Below are positions 15,549 through 22,388 of a stretch of DNA of 22,680 nt, piece by piece; within the stretch, counting starts at the first letter, position 1, and each line of letters starts with the position of its first letter. The notes below the pieces were generated by a model, which worked only from the letters and a program-made list of their open reading frames with translations, had not been told where the DNA came from and did not search any database. This DNA is from a virus: IMG/VR virus record IMGVR_UViG_3300001450_000020, positions 8,798-31,477 of that record; one strand, given 5' to 3'. The position numbers and the translations under genes were made by a program.

Positions 15549-17405
15549 TTATTTACTCCATTCTTTAGTTATTGTATAATCTACACCCATTGGGAAATCA
15601 GGTATAATGGCTTCACCTGCTTCTCTCATTAGTTTACATTGTATACTTGCCCATTCTTCTGCTACATCATCACGCACTTCCACACCTATTTCATCGTGGA
15701 CTTGTGTAACCATATATGCAGGAAAATTATGATTTTCTATATAGTCTCTTATCTTGACCATAGAGAGCTTAATCATATCAGCTCCTGTACCTTGTATTGG
15801 TGTATTTTTACTTGCACGCTCAATAGCACCGAGTTCCTTAAAATCTTTCTTAGGACTCATACCATTGTGCCAGTTCTCGAACCATCTAATCCTTCTATAA
15901 GGTTTAAATGTTCTAATAAATCCATGCTGCTTACCATAATTACCCAGAGTATTTAGAAAGCCTCCAATTTTAGGAAACTCTGTAAAGTACTGATTAATTA
16001 AAGCTTCTGCATCATCGACTGGTATTTGTAGAGTGTCAGATAATTTGAATTTACTCATACCATAAGCAAGACCAAAGTTAATAGTCTTGATTGCAGTTCT
16101 AAGTTTCTTCTTTTCATCCGCGTCAGCTTCACGCCACTTCTCTTTAAATACCATATCAGCACATATACTGTGAAGATCTGCTTCTTCTTCACGTGCTTTC
16201 ATCCATACAGGATCTTTAGACCCTGAAGCTATAATTCCTAACTCTTGACCTGAATAATCTACGGAAACTAATGAATATCCATCTCTTGCTTTGAAGCAAT
16301 TTCTGAATTTATTATCCGCAGGTATATTCTGCATGTTAGGCTTATTATCTGATTTCATACCACTTGATACACGACCAGTGTTTAGTATTTGCCAAAAGCT
16401 AGTTCTAACTTTACCATCTTTCATTACATATTTAAGAAAAGATTTACCATAGGTTGAAACAACCTTTTGTTTTTCTTTATAATGTAAGTATTTGGTAACG
16501 AATGCTTTACTCTTATGGCGTGATAGTTCAAAAGCATTAACTTTATCTATATCCAAACCATATTCTTTAAATACTTGTAACACCTGTGTAGGACTTGACC
16601 ACTTAATGTCTATTTTACGAATTTCTTCAGGTTCAATAAACATATCAGTTTGAAATGATTTCTTTATAAACCTGTTGAGGTTTAATGCATAGATCATTTC
16701 ATCAAGATCACTCTCTAGAACTTTTACGATCTCTTCAGTGTCATCAGCTATTGCTAGCCACGACTCTGAATCAAAACATAATCCGTTATATTCTATATCA
16801 GCAAAAGCTAAAGCCGCATTGTTCTCCAAGTGCAGAACCTTCTCAAGGTCTAATTCTTTAACTTTTACTAATTGTAGTATTCTTATGTCTAATAAATGTT
16901 CAACGTCTTCAGCACCGTACAGTATCTGTTCAGTGTTAAAGGGGTTACCATCTAGTCCAACAAACTTGTTACGAACCTCTTTGTTCAATTCTTTACCTAA
17001 GTATCTCTGTGTCAGTGCATTAAGTGAGTAACCTACTTTAAGTTTACCACAGTTAATTACACCTTCAGCTAACATAGTGTCATATGGATTTTTAATATCC
17101 ACACCCCACTGAGCTTTTAGAAACTTATAATCAAATTTAATGTTGTGAAATATCTTCACAATATTAGGATTTTCCAGAATTGGAATAAGAGGTTCAATAC
17201 CAATGTATCTTGTATCAATGACATACTGAACGTCCTTAGTACCGATCTGAAACATCACTACCTTTTTAGAGGTAAAGCATTTGCCAGATGTCTCAGTATC
17301 GACGCCAAGTACAGTTTGTTCAGATAAATAAGTTACAGCTTCATCTATACTCACACATTCAAAGACAGGGTCTATGTCTTGGTGTGCACAAATTAGCTTT
17401 ATCAT
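15549..17405 (-). CDS. polA: Family A DNA polymerase with 3'-5' exonuclease
   Basis: The 618-residue protein has an intact proofreading domain: D36/E38 in LGVDTETS, N88 and D92 in FHNIKFDYKF, and Y163/D167 in YGAEDVEHLL. The polymerase domain has motif A VDYSGQELG (D383), motif B R436-x3-K440-x3-F444-x3-Y448 and motif C QVHDEIGVEV (H570, D571, E572). There is no 5' nuclease domain, as in T7 and most phage enzymes. The residue equivalent to E. coli Pol I 762 is phenylalanine. It is the replicative polymerase of this phage. Its ATG follows the upstream stop by one base (TGATATG). Confidence 0.93.
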   Translation of the reverse strand: MIKLICAHQDIDPVFECVSIDEAVTYLSEQTVLGVDTETSGKCFTSKKVVMFQIGTKDVQYVIDTRYIGIEPLIPILENPNIVKIFHNIKFDYKFLKAQWGVDIKNPYDTMLAEGVINCGKLKVGYSLNALTQRYLGKELNKEVRNKFVGLDGNPFNTEQILYGAEDVEHLLDIRILQLVKVKELDLEKVLHLENNAALAFADIEYNGLCFDSESWLAIADDTEEIVKVLESDLDEMIYALNLNRFIKKSFQTDMFIEPEEIRKIDIKWSSPTQVLQVFKEYGLDIDKVNAFELSRHKSKAFVTKYLHYKEKQKVVSTYGKSFLKYVMKDGKVRTSFWQILNTGRVSSGMKSDNKPNMQNIPADNKFRNCFKARDGYSLVSVDYSGQELGIIASGSKDPVWMKAREEEADLHSICADMVFKEKWREADADEKKKLRTAIKTINFGLAYGMSKFKLSDTLQIPVDDAEALINQYFTEFPKIGGFLNTLGNYGKQHGFIRTFKPYRRIRWFENWHNGMSPKKDFKELGAIERASKNTPIQGTGADMIKLSMVKIRDYIENHNFPAYMVTQVHDEIGVEVRDDVAEEWASIQCKLMREAGEAIIPDFPMGVDYTITKEWSK

Positions 17406-17406
17406 A

Positions 17407-17667
17407 TCATTTTTCTTCTTTTTGTTGTTCTTTTACTAAATTAATTGTATCTTCAAAACTAGGAGGATTTCCTAATCCATCTTCATCCAGTAGTTCAGGG
17501 CCTACTATATTAGTTTCCCACACCTTAACTACAGCGTTTATATAATCGACAGTATACTCCTGATTTGCAAAGTCTATCTTTTGCTTGTCAGAAGCGAATT
17601 TCAATTTTAATTTCATCACTTGAATGTCGTCAGCAGTCAAGGTTGAAATCCAGTTCATGTGTCCCAT
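17407..17667 (-). CDS. Hypothetical protein upstream of polA
   Basis: The 86-residue protein is not recognised. It has a helical middle section (LTADDIQVMKLKLKFASDKQ) and ends in a charged KEQQKEEK tail. The ATG at 17667 shares its A with the TAA of the 26-aa membrane peptide gene (TAATG), which supports this start over the second methionine at residue 4. It lies one base before the polymerase start, so co-translation with the polymerase is likely; a polymerase accessory role is only a guess. Confidence 0.65.
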   Translation of the reverse strand: MGHMNWISTLTADDIQVMKLKLKFASDKQKIDFANQEYTVDYINAVVKVWETNIVGPELLDEDGLGNPPSFEDTINLVKEQQKEEK

Positions 17668-17747
17668 TATTCTTCATTTCCAAAAAGCACTGCCCATATA
17701 AGACAACATAGTCCTAATGTCAGCGCTATTACTATTATTTGTAACAT
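17667..17747 (-). CDS. Single-helix membrane mini-protein (26 aa)
   Basis: ATG at 17745-17747 opens 26 codons giving one hydrophobic helix (MLQIIVIALTLGLCCLIWAV) and a short acidic tail, GNEE. The stop overlaps the next ATG as TAATG. The leader is A/T-only, as for the other genes. No homologue is recognised, but overlap coupling and an uninterrupted hydrophobic segment argue for a real gene, perhaps a small inner-membrane regulator. Confidence 0.5.
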   Translation of the reverse strand: MLQIIVIALTLGLCCLIWAVLFGNEE

Positions 17748-17796
17748 AAAATCATTTTATTTAATTAATAACTATGCCTGTAGTCTGATTCTTATG

Positions 17797-19650
17797 TTAT
17801 ACTATTTCACAGGACCCGCCTGCGCATGCTATTTCTTGGCTTCTTGTTGTATTATCATCTTTTTCTGTGATCTTACGTAAGTCAATAGCTTTCAATGAGT
17901 TAATCATTGCATAGTATTTAGATTTCGATATGTTTTCGAATGGTGCTTGTGTGTAGGAACCTCCATCATATGGTAATATACTTAAACCATTGAATGTATC
18001 CCTGTTGGTCCACATCCATTCACCTACCTCTTTCCATTCATTTTCTTTAATGGATACAGTAGCTGATACATTGTTAGTATTATCACCTGATCGATGTCCT
18101 TGTCTTACCCAGTCAAGATTAAATAGTTTAATCCTTTCTAGTAATTCAAGGGCTGTCTCTTTATGTCGTAAAATGGAATTAGCAGGAGCTTTTTGAGGGA
18201 TCTCAATCACTGCAGAGTTTGGTATTAGTTTCATATCAGCAACTAGCTCAGGATGAGCTTCGGCCAAATACTTATATAATGACTCATCCTTCGTACATTG
18301 CATACGTCTAATATAATAGTCGTTATGCCATGCATGAATTCCTGATGATGTCCCTAATACACAGCTCGTAGTACCTGAAGGTTTGATAGTAGTTACTCTC
18401 GATGCTTTATTAACTCCTAATAATTTTGCATAGTTTTCATTGGCATCCATTGCAACTTTCGCCGCCTGGTTCAAATCATACTTCAAAATCGTACCACTTC
18501 CTATTCCTGTCATCCCAACACCAATTAAGGCGTCGTTCTCAGTTGTTGTTCTCCATATTGGTCTAAGATAGTGAAAATCGGTAAAACTAGCCTGTAAAGT
18601 ACCTAGTAGTGTTGCTAATTTTACACGTTGATCAAGATCTTTTTGTGACTCAATATTTGAAACATTAACCTCGGTTAGATTACAAAATTGAAATGGTTTT
18701 AGAGCAATTTCACAGCAAGGGTTTGTACCATAGTCACTATTGTTAGTGAAATACATACCTGGTTCACCTGCGTTAGATTCTTTAACTTTTTTCCAAAACT
18801 TATTGAATTCAACTTTAGTGATGCGGTGTCTACGAATTACTGCACTGTTGTTAGCCCGTCCTCTTTGAGGATTTAGCTCCCACCAATTTCCATATTTACT
18901 TGTAAGCATTTCTTCATCATCCATACTGAATAATGAAATCAATGCTGCTCTCCTAATACCTCCTGCAAGCACAGCGTCAGCGATATAACACACCATATCG
19001 TGCACCTCCAGGGGAGTAAGAGATGTTCCTGTCTCTTTTCTGTTTAATAATGTTTCTAAATGAAATAAGCACACCTTAAGTGGCTCAGGACCGGGAGCTT
19101 TACCCCCAGCTGTTACTAATCGGGACCCTTTCGGGCGAATGTCAGAGAAGTCAAAAACTGGCTTCGTCTTCCTTATCCCCAGATAGCTTCCGATTAGATG
19201 TCTTACAGAATCAGCCCAACCTTCTATTGAATCTCCAATTACATATTTTTGGGTTTTCATAGGTTTAACTATTTCTGGTAAATTTCTTACATGTTTGAAT
19301 TGTACAGAGTATCCAACACCTGTTCCTCCTAGTAAAAGGAACATGATCTCAGAGAATGCTCTATAATCATCTATTGGTAAATACGCACAGTTATAAATCC
19401 TTGATTCTGACTTAGTTATAGCAACTCCCGCGAATTGCATAGCCCTCATCGAAGGTAATAATTTTTTCTGTTTTACCGCTTTCATGGCTTGTTTTATATC
19501 CTTTTCCATGTGAGGATGTTTAGTAGTCATCATGTCTCCATAACGATCACATATTTCATTAAATGTTTCTCTTCTACCTAATGATGGTAGGAACTTGGCG
19601 TATTTATTAAAGACGACGATGTCGCTCAATATCTGGTTAGATACTTCCAT
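17797..19650 (-). CDS. nrdJ: Class II (adenosylcobalamin-dependent) ribonucleotide reductase, short monomeric type
   Basis: The 617-residue protein has the catalytic set of monomeric class II reductases such as Lactobacillus RTPR: N310-P-C312-C-E314, holding the thiyl-radical cysteine and its partners, and the redox pair C88 (YNCAY) and C323 (QFCNLTEVN), eleven residues after C312 as in RTPR. The C-terminal shuttle pair is C609/C614 (CAGGSC), four residues from the end. It reduces ribonucleotides to deoxyribonucleotides using B12 and needs no small subunit. It is about 120 residues shorter than RTPR (739), as in some podophage enzymes. The host must supply or import cobalamin. No intein is present. 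Confidence 0.9.
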   Translation of the reverse strand: MEVSNQILSDIVVFNKYAKFLPSLGRRETFNEICDRYGDMMTTKHPHMEKDIKQAMKAVKQKKLLPSMRAMQFAGVAITKSESRIYNCAYLPIDDYRAFSEIMFLLLGGTGVGYSVQFKHVRNLPEIVKPMKTQKYVIGDSIEGWADSVRHLIGSYLGIRKTKPVFDFSDIRPKGSRLVTAGGKAPGPEPLKVCLFHLETLLNRKETGTSLTPLEVHDMVCYIADAVLAGGIRRAALISLFSMDDEEMLTSKYGNWWELNPQRGRANNSAVIRRHRITKVEFNKFWKKVKESNAGEPGMYFTNNSDYGTNPCCEIALKPFQFCNLTEVNVSNIESQKDLDQRVKLATLLGTLQASFTDFHYLRPIWRTTTENDALIGVGMTGIGSGTILKYDLNQAAKVAMDANENYAKLLGVNKASRVTTIKPSGTTSCVLGTSSGIHAWHNDYYIRRMQCTKDESLYKYLAEAHPELVADMKLIPNSAVIEIPQKAPANSILRHKETALELLERIKLFNLDWVRQGHRSGDNTNNVSATVSIKENEWKEVGEWMWTNRDTFNGLSILPYDGGSYTQAPFENISKSKYYAMINSLKAIDLRKITEKDDNTTRSQEIACAGGSCEIV

Positions 19651-19684
19651 TTTTATTCTTTTTTATATGTTATTAAATGTATTA

Positions 19685-19776
19685 TAGAGTAGCTAGGAGT
19701 CGAACCTAAAAACAGAATTCTGTTTCGAGTACCATGCATACTCTCTTTTAAAGCACATTCCAACATTGCCTACTCT
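19685..19776 (-). tRNA. tRNA-like gene, isotype unresolved, long variable arm
   Basis: On the minus strand, AGAGTAG (19770-19776) pairs perfectly with CTACTCT (19686-19692), followed by a discriminator A. The T arm is canonical, with the B-box GGTTCGACTCC and a 5-bp stem. A long variable arm is an inverted repeat, AAACAGAA/TTCTGTTT. A GCA/TGC D-arm with a GG-containing loop begins immediately after the acceptor, so bases 8-9 are missing. The best anticodon arm is GAGTA-TGCATGG-TACTC, which puts CAU in the anticodon position but lacks U33; honouring U33 gives GCA instead. A nine-base linker separates the D and anticodon arms. Either an unusual or degenerate tRNA, or a tRNA mimic. Confidence 0.55.
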
Positions 19777-19824
19777 ACAAATACATTGTATTCTTAAGTA
19801 GTGTTGAGTTAATTTAAAAGGGTA

Positions 19825-19832
19825 GCAAAGAT
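19825..19832 (-). promoter_or_regulatory. Candidate -7 promoter box upstream of the tRNA-like gene and nrdJ
   Basis: The minus strand reads TATCTTTG, a perfect TAnnTTTG, about 50 bases upstream of the tRNA-like 5' end and just past the stop of the upstream gene. No TTG -33 element stands at the usual spacing. If active it would start transcription near 19818 and serve the tRNA-like gene and the reductase/polymerase genes. Confidence 0.35.
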
Positions 19833-19840
19833 AACTATTT

Positions 19841-20044
19841 TTAGTTAACCTTACGCCCTCCTAAGTGTAATTTTATTCTTTTATTTACTTCTTTACGACG
19901 AAGTTTATACTCCTCATGTGTTTCTCCTTCTTTACGCGAAGGATCCATATCTATATCAAAGAATGCAGAGTCTACATTACCTGATAATGGTTCCGCAATG
20001 GGGACACCATAGCTTTTCCACTTGTTTTGTTTCTTTTTTGACAT
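19841..20044 (-). CDS. Small basic hypothetical protein
   Basis: The 67-residue protein starts MSKKKQNKWKSYG and ends in ETHEEYKLRRKEVNKRIKLH with a GGRK tail, strongly charged and probably helical. Its ATG at 20044 lies 68 bases inside the upstream gene in another frame, preceded by a purine-rich A-run within that gene. A later in-frame methionine (about residue 33) would avoid the overlap but lose the basic N-terminus. Function unknown. A -7-like box follows its stop codon. Confidence 0.6.
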   Translation of the reverse strand: MSKKKQNKWKSYGVPIAEPLSGNVDSAFFDIDMDPSRKEGETHEEYKLRRKEVNKRIKLHLGGRKVN

Positions 20045-20189
20045 ATTTTCTTTTCTTTTTTAATGTTTTTTTACTGATCCACAATGATGGCGGTGGATAA
20101 ACCTTTTCACGCCAGTCCGATTTTGGTGGAGTTACTATTTCACACTCTTTAGGTGAAATTTCGTCTATTATATGTTGATATTTACTCAT
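19977..20189 (-). CDS. Small hypothetical protein with C-terminal CPHC
   Basis: The 70-residue protein begins MSKYQHIIDEISPKE, has a PPKSDWREKVYPPPSLW segment and a lysine-rich helix (about 40-57), and ends WCPHCGTIIR. A single CxxC cannot complete a zinc site alone, so it may dimerise or be redox-active. The ATG overlaps the previous stop as ATGA, which supports the start. Its last 68 bases overlap the next gene. Not assigned to a family. Confidence 0.6.
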   Translation of the reverse strand: MSKYQHIIDEISPKECEIVTPPKSDWREKVYPPPSLWISKKTLKKKRKYVKKETKQVEKLWCPHCGTIIR

Positions 20190-20449
20190 GATTCAAGGAA
20201 TTTAGCTGTTTCTTTACGCTGTTCTTCCCTTATTTTATATAACTTGAGCTCTATCTCAATATTTCTTTTCTGTACTATTAATTTCTGTATTTCAGTCTTA
20301 TATTTGTGTACATTATCATCTAAATCAAGTAAATTCACTAGTAATTTATCATTCTGTTTACCTTTTACTTCAGTCATGATGATAAGACCTACAAATATTC
20401 CGACTGCAAATGTCAGCAAATATAATAACATTTCGCTACTTACTTCCAT
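20186..20449 (-). CDS. Single-pass membrane coiled-coil protein
   Basis: The 87-residue protein has one transmembrane helix at about 7-25 (MLLYLLTFAVGIFVGLIIM), followed by a long charged heptad-like helix (about 30-87). This is the shape of an inner-membrane spanin, and a lipoprotein gene lies four bases upstream. Against that, the residues before the helix are acidic and those after it are basic, so the positive-inside rule would put the coiled coil in the cytoplasm. No endolysin is in sight. Function therefore open. Confidence 0.65.
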   Translation of the reverse strand: MEVSSEMLLYLLTFAVGIFVGLIIMTEVKGKQNDKLLVNLLDLDDNVHKYKTEIQKLIVQKRNIEIELKLYKIREEQRKETAKFLES

Positions 20450-20453
20450 AATT

Positions 20454-20663
20454 TTATTCTTTATTAATTAATACTTTATTATATTCAATAAATAATGAAT
20501 CTCTTTGATAACTATACTCTAGGTATGCTTTATCTAATTCATAATTTATTTGTTCTTGTCTTGGTGTAATATTGTATGAACATGATGATAATAGCACACA
20601 AACCACTATAAATAACACCACACGCAACCAACTTACATCACTTAATTTACTATTATCTTTCAT
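20454..20663 (-). CDS. Small lipoprotein
   Basis: The 69-residue precursor has a signal peptide (basic and polar 1-15, hydrophobic VVLFIVVCVLL) with lipobox LSSC, the lipidated cysteine being C28. The mature part is about 42 residues, helical, rich in E, Y and Q, ending in KVLINKE. It should be an envelope lipoprotein. It precedes the membrane coiled-coil gene by four bases. Candidates are an outer-membrane spanin or a superinfection-exclusion lipoprotein; it is not proline-rich as typical o-spanins are. Its leader is A/T-only. Confidence 0.7.
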   Translation of the reverse strand: MKDNSKLSDVSWLRVVLFIVVCVLLSSCSYNITPRQEQINYELDKAYLEYSYQRDSLFIEYNKVLINKE

Positions 20664-20928
20664 TTATTTATTATTTTAATTAAACATTTATCTTATTATA
20701 GTATAAGTCTAGTAATAGCGTTAGAGAGTTCCGTGCGCCACATATAGATAACTACATGCTTTTGCCTTAGCTAACAATACTACTACTGACTCATACAGAT
20801 TCAACTACTAATTCTCACTGAGAAGTCAAATCAGATTTAACACACTACTCATTCACGCCAGCTCTATCAAAGTAATTTTATAGATGCGTAGAATGGACTT
20901 TGTTTAAAAATGATTTGTGACCAACTTT

Positions 20929-20941
20929 ACACATACTGTGT
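20929..20941. repeat. ACACATACTGTGT palindrome, copy 1
   Basis: Five-base arms ACACA/TGTGT flank TAC. The same 13-mer occurs at 21280-21292. Candidate protein-binding site. Confidence 0.4.
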
Positions 20942-21016
20942 GTTTCCACGGCGCTTAACCATTCCGGATTAATTAATGTAGACTTTGACTCGAGTTTTAG
21001 CAGTTAAAAATATTAA

Positions 21017-21079
21017 AAAGAAAGGCTTGGGTATTTTTACTCAGGAGCGACCTGAAACCAACTTTTTACTCCTTTCTTT
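21017..21079 (-). terminator. Nested 63-nt hairpin with U-rich tail after the two-helix membrane protein gene
   Basis: AAAGAAAGG (21017-21025) pairs perfectly with CCTTTCTTT (21071-21079). Inside, TTGG (21027-21030) pairs with CCAA (21058-21061) and TCAGG (21041-21045) with CCTGA (21051-21055). In mRNA polarity it starts 4 bases after the upstream stop and is followed by TTAATATTTTT, so it can act as a terminator. Two unpaired segments each contain GAGTAAAAA. Confidence 0.65.
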
Positions 21080-21083
21080 ATAT

Positions 21084-21320
21084 TCAGTCAAATAAGAATC
21101 TTTTACCTTGATTATGGTAATATCTAGATTCTCTTGCTGCCATTGTACATGCGAATGACATTATTACTCCAAATATAATAGCAAATAGATTTGTTAATCC
21201 ATTACCAAGGTCAAATGGACCTAAAATGATTAATACTATAGATATTGGAAATGCTATCATACCGATGTATAATAGAGAGACACATACTGTGTCTGCGAAA
21301 TGTTTTAAATTATTTTTCAT
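21084..21320 (-). CDS. Two-helix small membrane protein
   Basis: The 78-residue protein has two hydrophobic segments, about 12-34 (VCVSLLYIGMIAFPISIVLI) and 42-62 (TNLFAIIFGVIMSFACTMAA), and a basic, aromatic C-terminus. Both ends are predicted to be cytoplasmic. Topology and size suit a class II holin, but also many early phage membrane proteins. It lies between a strong terminator and a nested hairpin, so it is a single-gene unit. No endolysin is adjacent. Assignment is uncertain. Confidence 0.65.
   Translation of the reverse strand: MKNNLKHFADTVCVSLLYIGMIAFPISIVLIILGPFDLGNGLTNLFAIIFGVIMSFACTMAARESRYYHNQGKRFLFD
21280..21292. repeat. ACACATACTGTGT palindrome, copy 2
   Basis: Exact second copy of the 13-mer at 20929-20941, here extended to a 17-base inverted repeat (21278-21294, AGACACA/TGTGTCT). 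It lies in the start region of the membrane protein gene. Confidence 0.4.
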
Positions 21321-21356
21321 ACTTGATTATATGTTTTTATTGTTAAAAAAAAGGAA

Positions 21357-21389
21357 GAACAAGAGAGTGCATCACACACTCTCAAGTTC
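21357..21389 (-). terminator. Strong intrinsic terminator after the 240-aa gene
   Basis: GAAC (21357-21360) and GAGAGTG (21363-21369) pair with CACTCTC (21377-21383) and GTTC (21386-21389), with a symmetrical AA/AA internal loop and a seven-base terminal loop. In minus-strand polarity the stem is followed by TTCC and eight Ts, a textbook U tract. It ends the transcript of the gene at 21405-22127. Confidence 0.8.
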
Positions 21390-21404
21390 ATATTCCAGCC
21401 AGTT

Positions 21405-22127
21405 TTATGATAATGAAGGAAGAGCACTAATTATCTCTCCTGTTTCAGTATTTACAGTGACATCTGCGTCTGATTGATAAAGATTATCAGCAGAAACATA
21501 TTCATCTATTTCAGTATGTGACCAACCATTTTCGTTAGTATACACACCATTTTCATCTCTTGTTGCAGCTTTCAATAATGTTCTACTGAACACATGTTCT
21601 ACTGCATTTGTTTCAGGGTTCATACCTTTGATAAATCTCCCTGTTGAACCTGCTTTTTTACCTGCTTTCTCAATGTTACTAAGTTCCCAAGCAGTAGCAT
21701 TTGATTCAAATACCTCGTTGATACATACTCTGAAATACATTTGTAGTCCATTATGTTGTACACTTGGACTAAGCTCTCCAATGAAGATACCAGGTCCAGC
21801 AGAACTAGAAGTTCTGATAGATAATTGTGCTATTGCGTTCTTATCTATTTGAGGGAAATATTGAGACACCTCAGCCTCTCCGAAGTTTAACCAGTGTCTT
21901 CTACAACCACTTGATGGTGTAAATGCAGGGTTAGAAGCTTGAGCCATTTGTACAAAATTTGTACCTGACGCTCTTGTTACTTTCGTATCAGTTAGTTTGT
22001 GTCCAAACTCTACTTGAAATGTTTTAGCACCTGTCTTCTTGTCGTTGTTAATACGAGTTAAAGTGATAGCTGCACATTCATTATCAGGCATACTTGCTAC
22101 GAATTGATTTACTCTATTTTGATCCAT
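21405..22127 (-). CDS. Hypothetical protein, first gene of the leftward block
   Basis: The 240-residue soluble protein has no recognised domain. It has a mixed composition with many T, N, S and A and a C-terminal D/E/T-rich tail (about 214-240). No signal or membrane segment is seen. It stands alone between a 550-base regulatory-looking region and a very strong terminator, so it is probably expressed separately and at high level early in infection; that is inference. A host-takeover or nucleic-acid-binding protein is possible but not supported by a motif. Confidence 0.7.
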   Translation of the reverse strand: MDQNRVNQFVASMPDNECAAITLTRINNDKKTGAKTFQVEFGHKLTDTKVTRASGTNFVQMAQASNPAFTPSSGCRRHWLNFGEAEVSQYFPQIDKNAIAQLSIRTSSSAGPGIFIGELSPSVQHNGLQMYFRVCINEVFESNATAWELSNIEKAGKKAGSTGRFIKGMNPETNAVEHVFSRTLLKAATRDENGVYTNENGWSHTEIDEYVSADNLYQSDADVTVNTETGEIISALPSLS

Positions 22128-22252
22128 TGTTTCTTTTGTACGGTTTACACATTGTACTCTTCGGTTTTTGGTGTTATCACAACTTTAGCTATATATATAG
22201 TAATATACTGTAATAACAATGATTAAAATGTTAGTTAAAATGGTAGGTGTAT

Positions 22253-22277
22253 GAGTATACAGTGTCTAAGAGTATAC
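22253..22277 (+). repeat. Pair of direct GAGTATAC repeats
   Basis: GAGTATAC at 22253-22260 and 22270-22277, with 17-base periodicity, each containing the GTATAC palindrome. Such spacing fits a dimeric regulator site upstream of the 240-aa gene. Confidence 0.4.
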
Positions 22278-22321
22278 TTATTTTCGTTAAATCGTTAAGT
22301 TCTTTCAGTGTTGAGTTTGTT

Positions 22322-22352
22322 TACTACACGAATAGGAATATAATTCGTAGTA
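22322..22352. repeat. Imperfect inverted repeat TACTAC-GAAT
   Basis: TACTACACGAAT (22322-22333) is mirrored by ATTCGTAGTA (22343-22352), with two extra bases in the left arm and a nine-base spacer. It may form a hairpin or bind a protein. CGAAT occurs once more at about 22361. Confidence 0.4.
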
Positions 22353-22388
22353 CAGATAGACGAATGATACACATACATACCACTCTTT

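Larger units (their letters stand above)
20664..21083. other. 420-base non-coding region
   Basis: No open reading frame longer than about a dozen codons begins here on either strand. Visible structure: TTCTCAcTGAGAA palindrome (20812-20824), the ACACA-TAC-TGTGT palindrome (20929-20941), ACTCGAGT, and the nested hairpin at 21017-21079. It may be an untranslated leader or contain small RNAs. No clear TAnnTTTG promoter was found on the minus strand. Confidence 0.5.

Noticed and set aside
16738-17031. 97-codon plus-strand frame inside polA
   Set aside because: Antisense shadow of conserved polymerase sequence; serine- and cysteine-rich composition typical of non-coding frames.
17797-19650. Intein or split in the ribonucleotide reductase
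   Set aside because: All catalytic residues lie in one continuous frame with family-like spacing and no splicing motifs.
20092-20100. DnaA-box-like TTATCCACC on the minus strand
   Set aside because: One mismatch, single copy and inside a coding region; no cluster that would mark an origin.
20795-20812. Possible tRNA T-arm (TTGAATC)
   Set aside because: The expected 5-bp stem and acceptor stem do not form on either strand.
22128-22388. Tiny frames (for example plus strand from about 22220, minus strand 27 codons starting near 22377)
   Set aside because: No conserved features, no coupling, and they run through repeats and palindromes; not supportable as genes.
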